Positions 24,743 through 35,449 of a stretch of 64,000 nt of DNA are shown here, piece after piece. The position numbers and the translations under genes are program-made. The stretch lies in the NCBI GenBank assembly GCA_020091685.1, contig CM034610.1, positions 31,208,134 to 31,272,133 on the forward strand, in the 5' to 3' direction. Each line of letters opens with the position of its first letter. The first letter of the stretch is position 1. The stretch is from Lutjanus erythropterus (lineage: Eukaryota > Chordata > Actinopteri > Lutjaniformes > Lutjanidae). The notes under the pieces are model-generated. The model saw nothing but the letters and a program-made list of their open reading frames with translations. It had not been told where the DNA came from and searched no databases.

Positions 24743-25879
24743 AGTCTTGAACCAAACAAACACTAAACCTTGGAAAGCAGATCAGTTTTTTTCTCTCCTT
24801 TTCTCTCTCCTTTGCTTTCCTCCAGTCTCCAGCCGTCACTCCTCATACGTACTGTTCATGGCAACAAAGTGGTTCGGTGTATAAAAGTGTTGCCTTCAGG
24901 AACATCACTTCACCAGCTATTACAATGATTTACTCTGGAGCATGTTCAAGCCTGAGGATCTAATTGAAAGCAAGCTAGTTTCAAACCTCTTTCAACACCG
25001 TGTTGTAAATTCACTACAATGGTCACAAATTTAGAGGAAAATGGCCTTGGCCGTGCAAAGTTTTGTCTCCACTGGGCGATGGTGAACAATGGAGGGAAGC
25101 AGACGCTCTTTAGAATGAGGAGAGGAGGCAAAGTTCACAAAAGTTCATTCACATCGTTCGAGGGCTGGACCAGCGGGGATAGGATGGTCGGACATAAAGG
25201 TGTCAGCTACAATTTACTATTACAATTTGGCCATTACGCTGAAACTCTTATCAACAGTGACTTACAATAAGCACAACAGTTCAGCATTTGTGGATCCAAT
25301 AATCGCAAGCAGCACAGTAATAAACAAGGGCCAGGGACAACAGCACAATGCTAAGAAGTCGCTGTGGAGTGGAGGGAGGCTGGGTGTAAATCAGAAAGGC
25401 ACCAGGAAGAGAAACAACGTGTGAAAGAAGCCAGTGAAGTTGCTGTTAGCCTGCACAAACACTGGCTCTCACTTACCGAGCTGAGTGAAGACTCTTATAA
25501 AAACATAAGTAGTTCAAAAGTTTCATTTCACTGATTAGACTGAAAATACTTCAGAGCATTCACTGTGTGTTCATATGCATGTAGCATTTGTTGGGGTGAC
25601 CAGGTTACTCAGAGAAACCAGGTCACGCAGGTAATCAGAGAGCCTGTTTACATGCACTGTAGTAACCTGGTTACAGTGAATCTCTGTATACATGCAGCAG
25701 ACCATGGCATACTAATTCTAACTATATAAATTGGTTGGTATTGACTATTTTTTGGTTGCCTGTGTTGTTGTTACTTAAAGCTGCCATATGCAGCAATTGA
25801 AAATACACACAACACGCAACACAAAATCTAATGCCTCTTTCTCTGCTGCCTGTGTCACTCCTCTGTGTGTATGTATAAA
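24743..25879. other. Intergenic, no supported gene
   Basis: The open frame at 25019-25270 (83 codons, ATGGTCACAAATTTAG start) has some coding-like look but no recognised homology or splice partner. About 25600-25696 has inverted CCAGGTTAC/GTAACCTGG phrases typical of a MITE. Confidence 0.45.
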
Positions 25880-25893
25880 TGTATATGTATATA

Positions 25894-25934
<41 letters not shown>

Positions 25935-25965
25935 GTATGTATATATACACATATATATATATATG

Positions 25966-25997
<32 letters not shown>

Positions 25998-25998
25998 G
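25880..25998. repeat. Compound AT / AC microsatellite
   Basis: A TATG/TA run is followed by (CA)n from about 25980. It generates low-complexity open frames on both strands. Confidence 0.9.
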
Positions 25999-26173
25999 AT
26001 GTTGCATTGACCTTTAGAACATATGTCAGTGTTGCCACCATATTGTACAGGACAAGACTAACTGAGCATGAAAATGGTGTAGCTGCAATTTTCCTGGATT
26101 AAAAGCACCATAAAGTTTATTTCTCAGATGACTTTAATGAGTTGTGTTATATTTAAGGGTCTATGATCTACAT

Positions 26174-26524
26174 CACTGGTTCCCAACCTGTGGTCTGGGA
26201 GGGCCTTAGGAGGGCGCTAGAAAAGGGGGTCCCCAAGACTGTGTCTGGTCTGAGGTCATCAACTAAAATCACAATTTACACAAAACTCTATATACAAAAC
26301 TGTTTAAAAAGATTCATTTCTTTGTCCTCAGTTAAAAATAGTAGGCTGCTTAGAGGGCCACAAGTGTATATAACTGTTGGGTTTTTAAAAGAAAAAATGT
26401 TAAACTTATATTAAAGAAGACATATTTACCATTGGAAAAGGTTCTAAAAATGAATGAATGAATCACTTATTCTGTTGATGTGCAGGCTGGGGGGACTCCA
26501 GGGAAGAAAGTTTGGGAACCACTG
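26174..26524. mobile_element. hAT MITE with perfect 8-bp target-site duplication
   Basis: Inverted tips CACTGGTTCCCAA and TTTGGGAACCACTG are flanked by ATCTACAT at 26166-26173 and 26525-26532, an exact 8-bp duplication. At 351 bp with no coding capacity it is a recent-looking non-autonomous insertion. Confidence 0.92.
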
Positions 26525-26924
26525 ATCTACATGGAGAAAGAAAGAAAAAAGTTTTGTCTTTTGCTTTTTATCCAGAAAAACAACAGCTTCCCTGTTTACA
26601 TGCATTTGTTCACAGGTCAGTCCTGCCCTGTCCAATATGGTGGCAACATGATGTAACGCAGCAGCAAGTGGCTATGACAGCGTCTAACAGTGGGGTGAAA
26701 GGTTAGTACACCACACACTATGGAACAATTATACAGCCCACCCAACCTTTAAATGCTTCTACATGCATCAAAGGTTTTTCAGCACAAAAAAAAAAAATCA
26801 GCTGTAACAAGTAAATTGAAATTGGAATCGGAATGTGGTCAGTCAGCTGATCATCAGTTGATCTCCCTACCAGCTACGCAGCCAATCCTCTAACATAATA
26901 GTCTGTTTAAACACCAACAAGACT

Positions 26925-27685
26925 TAGGCCTGGTCTTATGCAAAGTTGATCTTAAGTTGGCGAAGTCCAACCTAATAGTTATGATGGTTGCACCATCTAG
27001 GCTTAAATCGGGTGTAAATCTTATGCCTAGTCAGAAGCAGACATAAAGTCAAAATCTAGCCTGATTTAATACCAATATACAGCCTCTAGTCACAGATCCC
27101 CTCTATTCTGTGCCATGAACGCTCAAAGAGATGAGTTATTCAACAGACCCCTGTGGAAAATTAAAGCCTGACAGATGGGCCAAAATAATTAAGAATTTGT
27201 CACAGTAGGTTCATTAAGACAAAATTTAATATGTTTATACTAATTCAACAATTTTAAAGGGTGTCTGAGGATGTTGTGCTCACTAACATCTGTCCATCTA
27301 TTTTATCTGCGTCTTTTATTATTTCACTCCAAGTCAACTGCTTATTTGTTATTAGCCAACCTTGGACTGCTCAGCAGTGTGCTGGCTGTATAGCTCCAGT
27401 AATGTTCTTACCTCGATGTGAGATGAAATTGGCCTTTTTTTTCCTCTGATCCTCCATTACGTTGCCGCAAATTAAAAATGATTAAATCAGCAAGACAGTG
27501 AAATATTGTTTATGCTGTACCCTTGCAATGCACGCTGCTAAGCAACAAACATAGTCTTGTGAGCACTGTTAAGACCTGATGTAGTTAAGACTAGGCTTAA
27601 GTTTGGTTGGTGCGACTGATGTAAAGGCCATTCTAAAGACTGGTAACTAAGACCAAGTTAGTAGTTAGGACCAGGCTTAGTGAAG
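26925..27685. mobile_element. Probable MITE with diverged inverted ends
   Basis: The left end CTTAGGCCTGGTCTTATG and the right end AGGACCAGGCTTAGTGAAG are imperfect reverse complements. TTAAGACTAGGCTTAAG lies near the right arm. Boundaries are uncertain. Confidence 0.5.
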
Positions 27686-28362
27686 ACCAGTTGGTGCTCC
27701 CCACTCCAGATCCAGACTGTTACACTGCTGTTCACTGACAACCACAACACAAACCCCTTTAACAGTAATCCATTAACTGTTTGTTACTCTGAATATGAAG
27801 ACAGAATCTTATCTTTGACCCTGCAGTCAACATGTATCCATGCTACTGGCCTACTTCCACTGGATACTGGTTCAGTAGCCTGAAACTGAAGTAATCAGTC
27901 TGAACTCTGTTTCACCCTCTGTCTGCTCATCTGCCAGGGTCATCAGCCCTCTGCTTTGCTTTCCCTCCTTCTATGGATTCCAGATTTTTCTGCTATTTTC
28001 CCTTTCTCCTCACAACTTATTGATTCTGTAGGATAATGGAATGTGTGTGTCTGTGTGTCAGGACCACCCACCCTCTGTGTGTACAGAGTAAATATATTAA
28101 CCGTCATCTGTAAACTTTACCTAGTGTTCTCAAATAAACCACAGAGAGCTGCTCTTTATCTCATCATTTCCAAACAGTCACACACATCACTAATGGCTTC
28201 ATTTAAACCCTCTGTTGTCATTATATTCTGTTTATTTCAGATCAACATGAGGACTGCAGTAAATCTACTTATTCACAATTTAGCTGTTTACATATAGTTT
28301 TTCCTTAAAGTTAAAGTTTTGTCAGATTCTCTTAAAAGGAATTGGAGAATACTGTTGCTTCA
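27686..28362. other. Intergenic, no recognisable feature
   Basis: No gene is seen. Confidence 0.5.
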
Positions 28363-28702
28363 AGAGGTCCAGAACAGCAGGTTTAAGAAAAAAAAAGTAG
28401 ATTAATCTATTTTCTTACATATGTATAATCACCTGAAAATAAGAATTGTTGTGTTTTTCTTACCTTAGAATGAGCTGTTTTTATCTATAAAGGTTGCAGG
28501 TTTTCTTCCATGGAGGCCAACATGTTGCACCACCATGTATCTATAGTAGCCCAGAACAGAAAAACCAAACACTAGCTCTAGATACAGCCTTCACAGCTAC
28601 TGTTAGTTCTACTACTTGCTTGGAAGGGGAGGGTGAGGTTAGGTGTTTGCAATCTGCATGCTCACAGATAGATGTTACAGAATCCTACTCACTGGTCCTT
28701 TA
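28363..28702. mobile_element. MITE family M3, copy 1
   Basis: It shares TAGCCCAGA, CTACTTGCTTGGAAGGG-AG-GTGAGG and the CTGGTCCTTTAA end with copies at 45307 and 59853. The left end is poorly defined. Confidence 0.65.
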
Positions 28703-29194
28703 AGTACAGAGCTGGAGTCAGCGTAGAGTTAGCCTATCTTAGCATGAAGACTGGGAGCAGGTGGAAAGAGTTACCCTGACTCTGTCAACAGAGAAAAAAT
28801 GCTTTGAAAACATTATTAGCACATTGTATCCTGTTTTTTAATCTTCCACACACAGATAGTTACAGCACGTTTTTTATACCCACCATTTAGCATTACACTG
28901 ACATTTTCATGTAGCCAAAAGTTGTCCTTGTCAAAAGCTGGGGCCTAAATTGACTGCAGTGCAACCTGACCACCAACAGTTCAGAGACTTGGACACAGCA
29001 TTAATGTAGCCTTGAGTTGCTAGCCTCAAGCAGAGATGAGGAGTGAGCTGCAGATGTCTGGCAAGCTTGCATGTTTCAAATTTAAACAGAGCCAGCCTAC
29101 CTGTTTCCCACTGATTCCTGTCTTTAAGCTCACCTAGGCTAACCATTAACTTTTTTGTCATTGGGCAAAAATTCCATAACCTTTTTAGTATAAT

Positions 29195-29330
29195 GGTGTC
29201 CTCCATGGAAGAGGACACGCTCCCTCTGCAGATACAAAGAGCTCATTCTAAGGTAACAAAATCACAATATTTTCTTTTATTTTCAGGTGATTATAAATTA
29301 ATGAAACATTCTTATGAATGAATGAATACA
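29195..29330. mobile_element. MITE family M3, reversed fragment
   Basis: GAGCTCATTCTAAGGTAACA and TTTCAGGTGATTATAAA are the reverse complement of a block in the copy at 28363. Confidence 0.6.
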
Positions 29331-29849
29331 GATGGACCTTGAATTTAACATCTGTATAAAGGGAATTCTGAGATCTTCTTCTGAACACATTCTACATTGT
29401 AGAGAACAGTGACAATGTGAAAAACTAAGTTGTACTAAATTTTGGAGTTGGAAGGTTCAACGGTTTGTGTTCAGGAATTTTTGGGCTGGCCTGAAATCAC
29501 AGCACACTGGAGCGATTCATAGTCTAACGCTATATATGCTAGGGCACATTAGCATGTAGAATTAGCAGTGCAAATGATAAGACTGGTCCTTGTAGCCAGT
29601 CGTTTCGATCACCTGCCACAAGCAAACCAATGCATGTGTGACAATAAACGCCCCCAGCATTTCAAAGCAGTAAAAAACTACTTATTGTTTCACAATTTTT
29701 AAAGCTAATTTTATGTACTTGTCAATTTTTTCAAAATCACTCAATTTTGGCTGTGTGGTTAATGACCCATTTTTCTGTGGTTTGACAAACTCAGAACACA
29801 TATTTGATATTGCTTTACACAGACTTTAAATGAAATGACAAGAGCCAAG
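29331..29849. other. Intergenic, just beyond the cyp26a1 poly(A) site
   Basis: No gene or clear repeat is seen. Confidence 0.5.
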
Positions 29850-30363
29850 ATTCTCCACAAAACAGTTTTATTAAATAAAAAGCCCATAGAATATAACATA
29901 AGTCACTTAAATAAGTCAGGGTAAGATACAAAAGTTATATAAACAGACTCTACATTACATATGTACATAATCCTATAGATACACCTTTGAGCTGATTAAA
30001 GTGATCCATGTTTGTGAATAGTGCCTCTCGTTTAGTGTGTTCATATCTTAAAAAAAATAATATATACAAATCCAATGTATTAACATAATATAAAAAGTAA
30101 AATACGTTCTTAATCATCTACAATATGTACATTGACACAAGTCCAAAAGATCAGAATTACAAACAGATTTGCAGTTCATGTGTAAATGCGCCTTTTGATC
30201 TGTTTCCTAAGAGCATCAGAGTGTTTCAAAAAACTCCCCAAGTACCTTGATTAGACTGTAGTTCCCCTGATTGGAAGGTATAACAGATGATTTGAAACTT
30301 TTGGGAAACCTCACAATTTACTCTACACTGCTTTTAGGAAACACAACCCTTCGTCATCTCACT
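29850..30363 (-). other. cyp26a1: Inferred cyp26a1 3' UTR
   Basis: About 510 nt of AT-rich, non-coding sequence lie between the stop codon and the first good AATAAA. It has several ATTTA-type pentamers on the transcribed strand, consistent with an unstable, tightly regulated message. The cleavage site is inferred from the poly(A) signal and not seen directly. Confidence 0.7.
29867..29872 (-). terminator. Poly(A) signal AATAAA for cyp26a1
   Basis: A canonical AATAAA on the minus strand lies about 490 nt past the stop. It is the first one downstream in the transcribed direction. Cleavage would fall about 10-25 nt further on. Confidence 0.7.
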
Positions 30364-30702
30364 TTAATTTTGTACATAGCTGGTAAACTTGGTTGGCAGA
30401 TTGTCCACAGGATAGACAGTTGGTCCTGTTTTCATGGTTGGTGGACCATTTAAAAGAGTCCAGTGACACTTTGTGACCACCTCCACCAGGAAGATCTTCA
30501 ACAGGACCTTAGCGAACTCCTTCCCCACACACATCCTGGAGCCCCCTCCGAACGGGATGTACTGGAACCTGGACGAGTCGGCGGAGAGTTTGGTCATGAA
30601 GCGCTCTGGCTGGAAGTCTTCCTTGTTGGGAAAGATCTCTGCCACGTCGTGTGTGTCACAGATGCTGTAGATGACGTTCCAGCCTTTGGGAATTTGGTAA
30701 CC
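30364..30702 (-). CDS. cyp26a1: cyp26a1 coding exon 7: haem-binding loop and stop
   Basis: This exon has 339 nt including the TAA stop and encodes residues 377-488. It opens GYQIPKGWNVIYSICDTHDV after a TTTCAG acceptor. It contains the PERF motif and the haem-thiolate loop FGGGSRMCVG, with Cys434 as the iron ligand. It ends PTKFTSYVQN, close to the family C terminus. Confidence 0.97.
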   Translation of the reverse strand, partial: GYQIPKGWNVIYSICDTHDVAEIFPNKEDFQPERFMTKLSADSSRFQYIPFGGGSRMCVGKEFAKVLLKIFLVEVVTKCHWTLLNGPPTMKTGPTVYPVDNLPTKFTSYVQN

Positions 30703-33700
30703 CTGAAATAGTGAGGGGCAATGGTGAGTGAGCGGACAGACTGATACAGATTGTATCTCTGCAATTTTGTATTTACAGATGTATTTGGTTCGTAGAGATC
30801 TTTTTAAACTTACATTGAGTTCAAAGGTCTTGAGAGCCACTCTGAACCCTCCTGGAACCGGAGGGTTGATCCTCAGAGTCTCTTTAATGACACAGCCAGT
30901 GTATTTCAGCTGCTCCAAGGACTCAATGTTCAGACTCTGAAGGTCCATCCCCTGATCTTCCTGAAGACACATACAGACAGGCATGTCAGGAGAGGCAATT
31001 TACAGTAAGTTAGCTCTTTAGCCCTACTGGCCTTCAGAGTTCAGACAAGCCTAGTTATCCAGTAACTTAAAGTACACAGAAAAGCAACACATAAGGAAAA
31101 GCCCATGTCTGACGTTGATGTGAGTAGCTCAGCACTGTTCAACTGACCTGGCTTCATGATCCTGCTCCTGATCAGGGTTTAACTTGTCTTACACTAATTA
31201 GCTTTACTGAGAAAGCTTCAATGTGGATTACTATCTCTATAGGCCCTTTTCTATACACATGTGCTGGCTGGGTATGACTCAGCATCAGTCAAGAATGGCA
31301 GGGATTTGCATCTGATTTGTATTGTTGGAGGGAGGCCAACGTGCTTTGGCCTGACGCTGGAGATGGTCCATCTCGGGCATGACTCTGCACAGCTCGGCAC
31401 GTTAACTGGTAATGGCAATGCAAATCAATGCAGCATGGTTTGACTTAGCACGAACAAAAGTGACAATGGAAAAGCCCCATACAAGTAGTATAGTAGCTAT
31501 ATTACAGTAAATATTGGCACGTCCATTTCCCCACATCGCTACAACATGTACGGATTCTCATAGTCCCATTTACCGGCTTTTCTTTTGCATTTTTGTCTTC
31601 CTCAACAGACAGTTTGCTCAGTTGTCATAGAGAATCTCAATGACAACTGAGCAAACTTGATTTCCTAAGAAAGAATGTGAAATGTGGTTCAAAGCTCATT
31701 CCAGCCTTTTTTTAGTCCAGCTGAACAGAAGCCTGGAGCATATACCCCCTTGCTACGGTTTATTTGGGTAGTGTGAATGCTGGACTCAAACTCCAGTGCA
31801 GACCAAACAACTGCTCTTTGGTCTGCCTCCAATGGATGGTCTCAGACCGCTGTCAAGTAAACTCTGGAGCGGTTTCTTTCTGGTGAGTACCATTCTAACC
31901 AAACGCAGAAGTGTAACACTGTATGTGTACTTCTGTTTTGGTGACTGGTGAACTAGCAGCATGTTTGCTATCAAAATGTGGACAACCCTGGACTCACAAC
32001 GTGAGACATGACTTGCATTTGGATGGTTTGAGTTTTGCCTTTGAATGCAACCTCGACAAGTCGGAGAGCTGATGTATCACCTGTGCAATAGTTCAGTTCA
32101 GGAACCTGGTCAACTACTTTTTCCAAGGTCAAGACGGACCTTTCCTTGGTCATGCTTAATGATTAAATATGATCATTCAATCTAAAAATTCCTCATAAAA
32201 TGGTGACATGATTGAGGTGAATTCAAAGTTGCACCAGTTTGTCTGTTATGTTGAATGCCCAGGATAAAGACTCAATTGCAGCAACCACTATTTAAGGCAC
32301 TGGAACAACTTCTAGACCTTAAGTTATACAGTGTAAATTACCTTGTCCATCAGTTCCTGCCTCAGTCTGTCCACAACTTCAGGGTTCAGGCCCAGGAACA
32401 TGACCAGAGAGGTGGCTGTGCTGGCTGTGGTTTCATGGCCTCCAAACAACAGCTCTGTAGCAGACTCTTTAATGGCCTGTAAATAAATATGTACACCAGG
32501 TTAGTTTAGGATCTTACCAAAACCAAAACAATGACTTACTGGAAGGATGGTAGAGATGCTTTGTTTCGCATACAGTAGATGTGATGTGTCATGTCAGTAC
32601 CTGCATGCTGAAGGGATCCCCGTTCTTCTTGCTGCTGTCTATGAGCTGCTGCAGAGCGTCTCTGTGTTTGGACTCCTTGACTGAATCCTGCACCTTCTTC
32701 TTGATGTTCTCCTCTATCTTGGAGTGGATGAAGTTTCTCGCTTTCAGACCCTGGAGGAATATGAATATGAATTAGGCTGGTTATGTATTTGGACAAAGTA
32801 TATGTACATACAGACACATGAATTCAACCATTTCACTTTGCTATGTGCCTCGTGTGATGTGCTTGCTCTGACTCAATGGACCATATCAGAGTTTCTGAAT
32901 GTTTTTGATAATTTCTCATAATCCATTTACATTACAGGCAGCCATTGGCTTCCAGTGACAGTATGAAAATCTAAATCAACTTGCTTTTTCAGTGAATATC
33001 ATGTCCTTTTTGACTGTTGATATCAGCATGCGTTTTAACATGGCTGGCTATACTGGAACATGCACATGAACTTTTCATTGATTAGTTCATTGAAGTATCC
33101 ACATCCTAATAGTCATGCATTCAAACATGTCTCTTTGTGGATCATTTTGAATTCTGATGCATGTTTAAAGCTTAAAAAAGGAGCTTAGCTACATGACGAT
33201 TGAGTGCATCCATCTTACCCTGTACAGTCCACTGAATGGGACGTCGATGGGCAGTGAGAATAGATTCTTGATCATCTCCTCGAAAGCTTCCACCAGCTGC
33301 TGCTCATCGGTCTTGATCTGCTCCGGCTCGAAGCCCAGCAGGATCCTCATGGCTATGCGGAACATCAGCCGCTTCATCTCTGGGTACACCAGCACGCAGG
33401 AGTCCTTGGCCAGCCATTCCTTCACCGCAGCCCGTACCTCCTCCTGGATGACAGGGATGTAGAGCTCCAGAGCCTCCCTGGAGAAGGCCCTCATGATGGC
33501 CTGGAAAGGGACAGGACAGAGGGTAGATTTATTAAAACAAGTAAATAAATTAACTACAAGTTACCTGTGGACCAAGGGGGACAGAGCATATTTTATTGTG
33601 TTGTCTTAGTGTATAGCAAAAATCTCCTACAATTTGTCTATAATTCAGCACTTAAAGCTGATTTTTCTTATATCAAGATGGATTTGTCTTGATTCTAGTA

Positions 33701-35287
33701 CAGTCACCTGCATTAGTGCATATACACTCATTTCAGCTGATTTTTTCACTTGTTTTTTGAGCCAATTATCACAATTATAGCTGTTTACTTGCTTAATGTG
33801 ATTAATTATCTGACAAGGTATTGATAAAACTATTTATAATTTCAATAACTAAAATACAGTTGTGTTAGATGTTTTGGTTAGATGTACTCCGTTATGAATT
33901 AAAGGGGCAGTCCACCCCAAAGGCACACATGTAGAATTTTGTCTTGCTTTTTATCCATCTACATTGTGTTTTTTTCAATATAGGAAAAAAGTAGTTCCTA
34001 AATGAAACTGCTCACAGCAAGGTCTGGTTTATCTTGAGTAACCAGGTCATTATATCTGGAAAGAAACATTGCTGCTGAGTTTTTCAAAAGTATTTTTGGG
34101 TGCTTTGAGCTGAGTGCCATCTAGTTCCATTTTATTGGAAAGAAGTCAGACATCTCTTCAGCTGATATCTCCAAAAGTCTGTACCTCACACGAAAAGTTT
34201 TGATTTGATTTTTTTGACTTTTTGATTTTAGAGTGAACTGCCCCTTTAAGCAAGATCAAGCAAACTAATGGAAGAAAACGCTAAATATTTGCTCAAATAT
34301 TTGTCACAACAGATTATCATGAAAAGTTAATATTCTTGAACTAAACTGAGCAAACAATAATCAATAATATTCTGTCCACTAAAGTGGTTTCACATCCCAC
34401 TGAAAGCAAAGTAAGGACGGTTTCAGATGAATGAACTCACCTTCTTCTTGGTCTTGTGTTGGGCTCCGTGCACGTTTGACAGTGTGTCCGAGCCCAGGAT
34501 GGTGCGGACAGAAGCGGGCCACTGCACGGACACGAGCCTGTGCTCTCCTAACAGAATCTGCCTGACGTTGTCCGCTCCGGTCACGCGCACCGTGGGGTTC
34601 CCGAAGAGGTGCGTGCGGTAGATGTACCCGTACTTCTGCCTCTTCATGCGCAGGAACTTTCTCCTCTGAACACATGTACACACACAAACCAATACAACAT
34701 GATCAATACACAAACACTGATACAAATGTGTTGGAGACAGCTGTATAAAAACAAACAAAAAGCTGAAAACAATCAATAAAAGTCAATAAATACTAAGTTT
34801 AAAATGAATCAATAATGCTATGATGGCAACATCAGATTATCTAAAACTTTTAAAAACTAATCCGAGCCGTCTCAGAGTGGTAGATTTGAATTAATATTAA
34901 TGGATCTTTAACTCTGTAGGTGCCATACGCGCGTCATGGGAGCGCACAAACTTTACGCAGTGAATTTGTTTACAAGATAAAAAAGCAGCTAAAAACATTT
35001 AGAAAAGTTTAAATCACATCTCCTGACAGTGCCTGGAGCATCTGTATCCACATGTGAATCATACAGCGTGAAGAAGAGTTTGAGCAGCAGCTGTTTACCT
35101 GCAGGATGAGCTGCAGCGTCTCTCCAATGAAAGGTAAGCCCATGGAGCCGGGGGGCAGCGGGCTGGGGCAGCTCGGGTCTCTGCCTCGGATCATGTAAAC
35201 CTCCCACAGCTTCACCGCCACCAGGAAGAGCAGGACGGGTAGCACGATGGTGCAGAGGAAGGTTGCCAGCAGCGTGCTCAGAGCCAT
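30364..35287 (-). CDS. cyp26a1: Cytochrome P450 26A1 (retinoic acid 4-hydroxylase), complete seven-exon gene
   Basis: Coding exons on the minus strand are 35287-35099, 34665-34441, 33500-33219, 32750-32601, 32476-32342, 30960-30814 and 30702-30364. All six introns are GT-AG and all junctions are in frame, giving 1467 nt and 488 residues; I recall about 490-500 for fish and mammalian CYP26A1. CYP26A1 is an ER-anchored P450 that hydroxylates all-trans retinoic acid for clearance. Visible motifs are an N-terminal membrane anchor (about residues 4-30), a proline-rich hinge (about 41-52), the I-helix FGGHETT (293-299), the K-helix ETLR (354-357), PERF (408-411) and the haem loop FGGGSRMCVG with Cys434. 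The protein closely resembles zebrafish Cyp26a1 as I remember it, including the start of exon 2 and the C-terminal region, which separates it from Cyp26b1 and Cyp26c1. The start ATG has a strong context (CACCACC before, G after). The in-frame ATG further upstream lies 5' of the TATA box, so I rejected it. No frameshift or missing residue is seen. Confidence 0.97.
30814..30960 (-). CDS. cyp26a1: cyp26a1 coding exon 6: K-helix
   Basis: This exon has 147 nt and encodes residues 328-376 in phase 0. It includes LEQLKYTGCVIKETLR, which carries the invariant E-x-x-R charge pair, and then INPPVPGGFRVALKTFELN. The donor is GTAAGT. The intron before it is the largest, 1381 bp. Confidence 0.96.
31611..31657. 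repeat. Perfect 18-bp hairpin in cyp26a1 intron 5
   Basis: AGTTTGCTCAGTTGTCAT at 31611-31628 is exactly complementary to 31640-31657. The 11-base loop itself folds (GAGA/TCTC). The arm also occurs singly at 6171, so this looks like fused terminal repeats of a transposon. Confidence 0.85.
32342..32476 (-). CDS. cyp26a1: cyp26a1 coding exon 5: I-helix
   Basis: This exon has 135 nt and encodes residues 283-327 in phase 0. It contains the oxygen-activating I-helix motif FGGHETT followed by ASTATSLVMFLGLNPEVV. The acceptor is TTTACAG and the donor is GTAATT. It is separated from exon 4 by an intron of only 124 bp. Confidence 0.95.
32601..32750 (-). CDS. cyp26a1: cyp26a1 coding exon 4
   Basis: This exon has 150 nt and encodes residues 233-282 in phase 0. 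It reads GLKARNFIHSKIEENIKKKV at its start and DPFSMQ at its end, before GTACTG. It covers the G-helix and a charged loop, which is the least conserved part of the protein. The call rests on clean splice sites and an open frame matching the family's exon size. Confidence 0.93.
33219..33500 (-). CDS. cyp26a1: cyp26a1 coding exon 3
   Basis: This exon has 282 nt and encodes residues 139-232 in phase 0. It opens AIMRAFSREALELYIP after a CCAG acceptor and ends PFSGLYR before GTAAGA. It carries the C- to F-helix region. The stretch RIAMRILLGFEPEQI is nearly invariant in CYP26A1 proteins as I recall them. Confidence 0.96.
33899..34249. mobile_element. TTAA-flanked MITE, family M2, copy 2, in cyp26a1 intron 2
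   Basis: The tips TTAAAGGGGCAGTCCACCCC and GAGTGAACTGCCCCTTTAA lie in intron 2 (34440-33501), away from both splice sites. Its interior matches copy 1 at 24105. Confidence 0.88.
34441..34665 (-). CDS. cyp26a1: cyp26a1 coding exon 2
   Basis: This exon has 225 nt and encodes residues 64-138 in phase 0. It opens RRKFLRMKRQKYG after a TTCAG acceptor and ends in a run of lysines before GTGAGT. It covers the A-helix, beta-1 and B/C-helix region, including the family-conserved stretches HLFGNPTVRV and SVQWPASVRTILG. Confidence 0.96.
35099..35287 (-). CDS. cyp26a1: cyp26a1 coding exon 1: membrane anchor and proline hinge
   Basis: This exon has 189 nt and encodes residues 1-63 in phase 0. It holds the hydrophobic signal anchor, a short charged stop-transfer stretch and the PLPPGSMGLPF hinge that orients the P450 fold on the ER membrane. 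It ends ILQ before a GTAAAC donor. The inferred 5' UTR is about 60 nt and has no upstream ATG. Confidence 0.96.
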
Positions 35288-35374
35288 GGTGGTGCAGCAG
35301 GAGTTGGAGGAGAAGAGTTGCAGCTCAGGTGAAGCTCTGTCAGCGACGGAGGCTCCGGGCTGCTCATCCTGCGC

Positions 35375-35381
35375 TTTTATA
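35375..35381 (-). promoter_or_regulatory. TATA box of cyp26a1
   Basis: TATAAAA on the minus strand, in a GC-rich setting, about 88 nt upstream of the ATG. It places transcription start near 35345-35350 and gives a short 5' UTR of about 60 nt, the compact promoter layout known for vertebrate CYP26A1. Confidence 0.85.
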
Positions 35382-35432
35382 GGCTGCCAGCAGCGCGGGC
35401 AGCCTGCTACCTTCTCCTCCCTCAGATAAATT

Positions 35433-35449
35433 AGTTCACTCAAAGTTCA
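35433..35449 (-). promoter_or_regulatory. Proximal DR5 retinoic acid response element (R1-like)
   Basis: The plus strand reads AGTTCA-CTCAA-AGTTCA, two identical half-sites with a 5-base spacer. It lies about 50 bp upstream of the TATA box and 150 bp upstream of the ATG. As I recall, mammalian CYP26A1 promoters carry a very similar DR5 (AGTTCA, five bases, AGTTCA) at this place, bound by RAR/RXR. The sequence match is direct; binding in this species is inferred. Confidence 0.9.

Noticed and set aside
25019-25270. 83-codon plus-strand open frame with varied composition
   Set aside because: I see no homology, no flanking exons and no promoter. Kept only as a note in the intergenic entry.
25722-26102. 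Open frames of alternating Tyr and Ile on both strands
   Set aside because: They translate the TA/CA microsatellite and have no other content.
32123-32142. AAGGTC-AAGACG-GACCTT inverted pair in cyp26a1 intron 5
   Set aside because: It does not fit a canonical nuclear-receptor spacing and short inverted pairs are common.
35288-35443. In-frame extension of cyp26a1 to an upstream ATG at 35443
   Set aside because: It lies upstream of the TATA box and overlaps the proximal RARE. The downstream ATG has a strong start context and matches the family N terminus.
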